This document shows, piece after piece, positions 29,339-35,403 of a stretch of DNA of 35,403 nucleotides. Numbering within the stretch: the first letter of the stretch is position 1; the number at the start of each line of letters is the position of its first letter. The position numbers were made by a program, and so were the translations under genes. This DNA is from Symbiodinium natans (Eukaryota; Sar; Dinophyceae; Suessiales; Symbiodiniaceae), in contig CAJNDS010001088.1 in NCBI GenBank assembly GCA_905221605.1, forward strand, positions 1 through 35,403, read 5' to 3'. The notes under the pieces are model-generated. The model was not told the origin of the DNA. It ran no database searches and was given only the letters and a program-made list of their open reading frames with translations.

Positions 29339-29588
29339 CAAAGGCAATCCTGACAGTCAATGACTTTGAAGTCTTTTGGCCTTTGCACAACGCTTGGAGA
29401 TGTCGGAGCCAAAGCACCGGGAAGATTGTTTCGACACACGCACAGCTTGCCCACCCCGAACGCCTTGGAACACATTTTCAATCTGAGGACAGAGCCGCAA
29501 AAGTCGTGAACCTCCACGAGACACAGGACACGCGAGTCGCCAGCCTTGCAATTCTTGCATGTTCGGAGCGTCGAATCATTTGACATCG
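29339..29588. repeat. Conserved 5'-flank block, copy 3
   Basis: Third copy of the block at 12360-12594. Homology with the gene 1 spacer continues past it to about 29675 and then stops where the microsatellite begins. In gene 1 the same point carries the 16-base G run. Confidence 0.7.
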
Positions 29589-29689
29589 AGCTTTGGGGCT
29601 TTTAGGGTTACGGGTTGAGGGCTTTTTCTCTGGGTTTCAGGGATTAGCGCGTTAGGATGTTTTCTTTGTTTGGTTCGTTCTTGCGTGCG

Positions 29690-30690
29690 CGCGTGTGCGC
29701 ATATGGGCGTGTGCGCGTGTGGGGGTGTTCGGGTGTGCGCGTGTGCGCGTGTGGGCGTGTGGGCGTGTGGGTGTCTGGGTCTCTGTGTCTCTCTGTGTCT
29801 CTCTGTGTCTCTCTGTGTCTCTCTGTGTCTCTCTGTGTCTCTCTGTGTCTCTCTGTGTCTCTGTGTGTCTCTGTGTGTCTCTGTGTGTCTCTGTGTGTCT
29901 CTGTGTGTCTCTGTGTGTCTCTGTGTGTCTCTGTGTGTCTCTGTGTGTCTCTGTGTGTCTCTGTGTGTCTCTGTGTGTCTCTGTGTGTCTCTGTGTGTCT
30001 CTGTGTGTCTCTGTGTGTCTCTCTCTGTGTCTCTGTGTGTCTCTGTGTGTCTCTGTTTGTCTCTGTGTGTCTCTGTGTGTCTCTGTGTGTCTCTGTGTGT
30101 CTCTGTGTGTCTCTGTGTGTCTCTGTGTGTCTCTGTGTGTCTCTGTGTGTCTCTGTGTGTCTCTGTGTGTCTCTGTGTGTCTCTGTGTGTCTCTGTGTGT
30201 CTCTGTTTGTCTCTGTGTGTCTCTGTGTGTCTCTGTGTGTCTCTGTGTGTCTCTGTGTGTCTCTGTGTGTCTCTGTGTGCCTCTGTGTGCCTCTGTGTGT
30301 CTCTGTGTGCCTCTGTGTGCCTCTGTGTGCCTCTGTGTGCCTCTGTGTGCCTCTGTGTGCCTCTGTGTGGTGTCTGTGGTGTTTCTGTTGTGTCTGTGTG
30401 TGTCTCTTTGTGTGTCTGTGTGTCTGTGTGTCTGTGTGTCCGTGTGTCTGTGTGTCCGTGTGTCTGTGTGTCTGTGTGTCTGTGTGTCTGTGTGTCTGTG
30501 TGTCTGTGTGTCTGCGTGTCTGCGTGTCTGCGTGTCTGCGTGTCTGCGTGTCTGCGTGTCTGGGTGTCTGTGTGTCTGTGTGTCTGTGTGTCTGTGTGTC
30601 TGTGTGTCTGTGTGTCTGTGTGTCTGTGTGTCTGTGTGTCTGTGTGTGTGTGTGTGTGTGTCTGTCTGTCCGTGCGTCCGTCCGTCTGTC
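29690..30690. repeat. CTCTGTGTGT decanucleotide microsatellite
   Basis: Begins with GTGTGCGC units, passes into a 10-bp unit (CTCTGTGTCT, then CTCTGTGTGT, then CTCTGTGTGC variants) and ends in 8-bp TGTGTCTG units and a GT run. It has no stop codons in three plus frames, which gives long spurious open frames. Confidence 0.97.
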
Positions 30691-33600
30691 TGCCTGGCTA
30701 AGGGGTTTCAGGATGTTTCAGGCATCTGGGGCATTCGAGTTTAGCCCGCTCCAATCATGGCAGCTGCACCCGATGGCGCAGATCGCGCAGCCACACGGCG
30801 CGAGATTGAGCTCCTCGGGCCCCAATACCCCTTGATTAAGGAATCTACCCCTGAGCTCGAACCCTACTTAGAAACCCTACACCCTGAACCCTAAACCCGA
30901 ACCCTAAACCCTAAACCCTAAACCCTAAACCCTAAACCCTAAACCCTAAACCCTAAACCCTAAACCCTAAACCCTAAACCCCCAGACGGGTTAAGGTCTC
31001 TTCCTCCATGAAAGGGTACCGGGCTCCCTAACTCTAGTACCTCAGGGAACTCCGGAAGATGCGGTTTAGGGTTTAGGGTTTAGGGTTTAGGGCTTAGGGT
31101 TTAGGGTTTAGGGTTTAGGAACGAGTCCAAGCCCCAAACGCTGGCAGATTCAACCCAGCTTACTTGCTCTAAAGGGTTTAGTTTAGGGTTTCGGGCTTTA
31201 ATGTCTTATAGGGTGTAGGGCATGGCTGTATGCCCAAGAGCGACAACCGATAGTTGCTGTTTTACAAACTGACATGGAAACAAACTCTATAGGCCCTATC
31301 AGCCTAAAATTGAACCCTATAAACCCTGCACACCCTAAAACCCTATACGCCCAGTAATCACCCCTACACTAACCCTGAAAGCCCCTCAACCCTGAGGCCC
31401 ACACTAAGCGCCCCTGCGCGGACCACACCATGACCTCACCAGCGCTCGAGCCTGGAAATTGGCACACAGAAATCGGGTCGTGGGGTCTGAGGGATGAATT
31501 TCCCCTAAGCCCTGAGCCCTAAGCCAGTTACATCAAGTTCGTACACCCCATGAACTTTTGAGGCACTTAAGCCGCCAAATGGAACCTGAGGAATGGGTGG
31601 TTTCGGGTTTAGGGTGTAGGGTTGCGGGGTTAGGGGCCCAGCCTGAAGGAACTCTGTGCGGCTTCGTGTTCTGTAAAACCCTTGAAAAAAGAACAAGTAC
31701 CCCTGAAGCCTATACCTCAACTAACCATGATCCCTATGTAAATCCAGCCTGACCCCTGAGCCCCAAACTCTTGGATCAAGCCTCTAAACCCGAAACCCGT
31801 AAAGACATCTTGAAGAACCCCAAAGACCCGAAGAAGCCTGAGCCCACCAATTCCCTCAGTTATGCTGTTGTTAGGGTTGAGGGTTGAGGGTTGAGGGTTT
31901 AGGGTTTAGGGTTTAGGGTTGTTGAAGACTTGGGGTGAGTTGCAGAGGCCAGTCTGAGCCGCACACCGCTGGCGAGGCCCTGCGTTGGAGAGTGGCAGGA
32001 TGGCGGGGAAGATGCCCCAAACTGTATGGGGTTTAGGGTTTAGGTTTAGGGTTTAGGGTTTAGGGTTTAGGGTTTAGGGTTTAGGGTTTAGGATCTAGAG
32101 AAGCCCGCAAAACCAAGCCGCAAAGCCTAAACCACCTGAATGTGCTGGACTCAACCGGTCCATGCGGACATTGGCCCCTGCACATCAGCGATGACATCCA
32201 AGTTTTAATCCCCAAGCCCTAAACCCCAAACCATGCATTTACTTAGGCCCACATAGGGTTTAGGCTTTAGGGTGTAGGGTGTAGGGTTTAGGGTTTAGGG
32301 GGCCCACATAGGTGAACCGCTTTGGCTCTGAAGATGCAGGGCGCTTGCAGGGCTTGCTGCTTTTAAGGTTTAGGGTTTAGGGTTTTGGGGTTTATGGTTT
32401 AGGGATGAGGGTGTAGGATTTAGGGATTAGGGTGTAGGGTTTGCAGGTTCATTTCCATTATAAGTAGGGGTTATTACAAGTCCCCCAAATAGGGGTTGCT
32501 ACTGTAGTTGCCATGCTCATCTTGCTTCCAGCTACCCATGAGCCTCCAAGTACAGGGGTTCTTGGGCTTAGGACTTAGATTTTGAAGGGTTTCGGGCGGG
32601 AGGCGGAACAAACCCAAAGTACTAAAACTTGGATTCTGTTTCCACAAAACAGAAAGCCCCAAACGCTACTTAAGACTCTGAAACCCTAAACCCTAAACCC
32701 TAAACCCTAAACCCTGAGCCCTAAACCCTAAACCCTAAACACCTCCGCACCTTGCCATGTTGGGAGAAGCTCACTGCTTTGACGCAGCCGGCGTGGCCCT
32801 GTCTCTAAGGGAAGGGTTTAGGGTTTAGGGTTTAGGGTTTAGGGTTTAGGGTTTAGGGTTTAGGGTTTAGGGCTAAGGGTTTTGGGTTTACGGTTAGGGT
32901 TTAGGGTTTAGGGTTTAGGGTTTAGGGTTTGGGGTTTAGGGTTTAGGGTTTGGGGTTTAGGGTTTAGGGTTTTAGGTGTTAGGGCTTGGGGTTTTAGGGT
33001 TTAGGGTTTTGGGCTTAAGGCTTAGGGCATAGAGCTTAGGGTTTAGGGTTTAGGGCCGATACTAAGAGACCATGTAACTACTCTACAACTGTCGCAAGCG
33101 CAACGTTCCAGCGTTTCGGGCTCGCGGCTTTCGGGATTTACAGTTTAGGATTACGGACTCGGGTTTCAGGGCTTCATGCTATGTAGACACACATCTGTAG
33201 ACATGAACCACAAATAACTAGTCAACTCAAATGGGCCAAAACCTAAACCCTTCACCCTAAACCGGTTAAGTGTTTAGCCAACCCCTGGAGTTGTCAAGGA
33301 GGCTCTGGGGTTAAGGGTTTAGGGTTTAGGGTTTCTGCGTTGCTGCGCTTGAACGGTTCGGGATATTGAGAGTTCAGGGTTTGGGGCTTCTAAAGGGGCA
33401 AACCGCAGAGCTCAACACCTCTTGTGGAATACTGGGCTCCGGGTTTAGGGCGTTTAGGGTAATGCATTCACAATAATAGGACCCCTAGATGGTTTCAGGG
33501 CTTTAGGGTTTAGGGCATTCTTGCTCAGTCTGAAAGGTGAGTCAAGCACCACTGCTGCAGAGAGGGCATACAGAAACCCAAGGCCATGCTTAGCGTTCCC

Positions 33601-33992
33601 AGGTTCGACATAATTAGACCGCACATGGGTAGCTCTCTCTAGATTGAGGTCCATGCTTTCAGGGTGCTGCACCATATAGGGCTCCCAAGAAGGTACCGAC
33701 CTTCTACAGAACTGCCCACATGGGAATGGCAGCCCTCCTTGATGTTGCCAGCCCATATTGTACAGTTGGCGCCCAGCGCCCTAACCCCAGTTCTTCCTTG
33801 AAGGCATGCGCTCCCAGCATACATGGGCCTTCAGAATCTGCTCTGGTTTCTTCTCAAGCACCTCCGTGCAGGCGATCATGGAAAGGGCTTAGGATTTGGG
33901 GTTTGGGCAAAACAAAACCTTAAACCCCCCCCCCCCCTAAATGAGCGACTGCCAAAACCGGCTGGCGGTGCTAGTGGACGCAACATGAGGGG

Positions 33993-34150
33993 TGTCGCTG
34001 TTCAGGTGTTCCCATCGCTTTACGGGGTGTTAGCGTCAGCTCTCCACGCTTGATGTCTGCAGGTTTCGCTTTGGGAAAAATCAAAGCCATAGCCCACCCA
34101 ACGGTTCATTAGCTTAGGGCCGTCGCTTTTCAGGTGTTCCGATCGCTTTG
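33993..34150 (+). repeat. Short direct repeat pair
   Basis: About 29 nt (GTCGCT-TTCAGGTGTTCC-ATCGCTTT with single differences) occur at about 33993-34021 and 34122-34150. No coding meaning was seen. Confidence 0.5.
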
Positions 34151-34290
34151 AAAATTTTTGGGCATTCGTGTCCGCCCTTTACTTACTTGAATGGCTGGGG
34201 GTTTTGGCGCTTGCTCAAGTGGGCTTCGGGGTTTTGGGTTTAGGACACATCCAGGAGGCAGTTTCCAGGGACAATACCTTCTATAAGTCT

Positions 34291-34350
34291 TTTATGGGGT
34301 TTTACGAAAATTGGGGATCCCCGAAAATCGACCCAAATAGTAGGATTCAC
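34291..34350 (-). repeat. Short dispersed repeat, copy 2
   Basis: Inverted, diverged copy of 4614-4676: shares AATCCTACTAT, the G-run/C-run core and ATTTTCGTAAA. It lies directly next to a CCCTAAA array. Confidence 0.6.
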
Positions 34351-35076
34351 CCTAAACCCTAAACCCTAAAGCCTAAACCCTAAACCTACATGCCTAAACC
34401 CTAAATCGTCATGACTTCTGAGTAACCGCAGTGCTCCCAGCGGCACAGGCAGAGAAGTCACGAGGAGCCTAGCCGCTATGAATCCTAAACCCTAAACCCT
34501 AACCCTTAGCCCTTTAACCCTTAACCCTAAACCCGGAACCCTAAACCCTAAACCCTAAACCCTAAACCCTAAACCCTCAACCGCAACCCTGAACCCTGAA
34601 CTCTGGCCCCAAAACTTTATAGAACCCCTACAGAATCCCATGATGTCGGCGTTGCTCGCTTCCCACCTTCCACAGTCGCACCGTGCAGTCCTAGAGGGAA
34701 CTCGTGGTTTAGGGTTTAGGGTTTCGGGTTTGGGGCTGGAGGGTTCTCCATAGGGTTTAGGGTTTAGGGTTTAAGGTTTACCACCCCTTCTTGGTTTGGG
34801 CTGTTAGGGTTTTTTGGGACGGCGGGCTGAGTTTAGAGTTTAGGGCTTATCATCTAGGGTCTAGGGACTAGGGAGTGGGGTTTAGGGTTCAGGGTTTGGA
34901 CTTCCCCTTACACCTGAAACTCTTGAGGGATCCTTCACAAAAACCTAAGCCCTGAATCCTAAACACGCAACCCCAACCCCCACCCTCCCTTTCCATCAAA
35001 CAGTCCTAAACCCTAAACCCTGAACCCTGAACCCTAAACCGTAAACCCCTCCACCATATATAACCCTAAATGTTAA

Positions 35077-35403
35077 ACACGAATTTGGCGTTTCGACCCC
35101 CATTGTTGGCGTTTTGACCCGTCTGACCCATTTGGCCCCCCCATTGTTCAGCACGCGTCTGACCCATTTGGGCCCCCATTGTTCAGCACGAATTTGGCTT
35201 TTTGACCCGGCTGACCCGTTTGGCCCCCCCATTGTTCAGCACGAATTTGGCGTTTTGACCCGTCTGACCCGTTTGGCCCCCCCATTGTTCAACCCGTTTG
35301 GCCCCCCCCATTGTTCAGCACGAATTTGGCGTTTTGACCCGTCTGACCCATTTGGCCCCCCATTGTTCAGCACGAATTTGGCGTTTTGACCCGTCTGACC
35401 CGT
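35077..35403. repeat. ~53-bp tandem repeat running off the right edge
   Basis: Units contain GAATTTGGCGTTTTGACCC, GTCTGACCCGTTTGGCCCC and ATTGTTCAGCAC. Some units lack the first third. The array continues to the last base of the window. Frames through it are repeat artefacts. Confidence 0.85.

Larger units (their letters stand above)
30845..35070. repeat. Telomere-like (CCCTAAA/TTTAGGG) repeat region, both orientations
   Basis: Many short arrays separated by 50-600 nt of unrelated DNA. C-rich sense on plus: 30899-30980, about 32680-32740, 34347-34388, 34487-34590, about 35000-35050. G-rich sense on plus: 31064-31118, about 31885-31920, 32030-32095, 32240-32300, 32365-32440, 32814-33055, 33305-33335, 34705-34780. 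Variants such as CCCTGAA and TTTAGGC show decay. No gene with recognisable features was seen among them. Confidence 0.9.

Noticed and set aside
29657-30835. Three overlapping plus-strand open frames of 340-390 residues rich in Val-Cys-Leu-Ser
   Set aside because: They are translations of the CTCTGTGTGT microsatellite in three frames, and stops are absent only because of the repeat unit.
35114-35389. Open frames on both strands at the right edge
   Set aside because: They consist only of the ~53-bp tandem repeat.

Overview
The window is nuclear DNA of a eukaryote, most likely a dinoflagellate close to the Symbiodiniaceae. Three things point there. It carries TTTAGGG-type telomere-like arrays. 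All recognisable genes lie in tandem on one strand (minus). Most importantly, the exons of three paralogous genes join in frame only if the introns begin with GC or GA as well as GT and mostly end AG followed by G, a pattern reported for Symbiodinium. No bacterial operon, rRNA, tRNA or CRISPR array was seen.

Layout, left to right. 1-2300 is mostly (TAG)n-derived microsatellite and short tandem repeats. 2319-4046 (minus) encodes a secreted, mucin-like protein with a GPS-type motif. 4047-5640 has no recognisable gene. 5838 to about 29 kb holds three tandem copies (minus strand) of one composite gene: a Cys-rich, glycosylation-rich N-terminal region, then one SRCR domain, then a six-repeat kelch propeller. 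Gene 1 runs from about 11715 to 5838, gene 2 from about 18565 to 13503, and gene 3 from about 28929 to 19987. Each SRCR domain is split over four exons. The last kelch blade is split by a short GA-AG intron, so an uninterrupted reading frame ends too early in every copy. The first exon with the initiator codon was not found for any copy.

The fourth intron grows from 74 nt (gene 1) to 1107 nt (gene 2) to 5009 nt (gene 3). The gene 3 intron contains foreign-looking DNA at about 21590-25960. It holds decayed reading frames resembling a capsid-type structural protein (minus) and a class-3 lipase (plus), as seen in Polinton-like viruses of protists, followed by 1.6 kb of AT-rich DNA with a head-to-head palindromic motif present eight times. 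A conserved block with two potential hairpins follows each copy of the gene.

From 29690 to the right edge the sequence is repetitive: 1 kb of a decanucleotide microsatellite, about 4 kb of telomere-like repeats in both orientations, and a roughly 53-bp tandem repeat at the edge. No gene was recognised there.

The composite genes look like secreted or cell-surface proteins that could bind ligands through SRCR and kelch domains. That role is inferred from domain families only.
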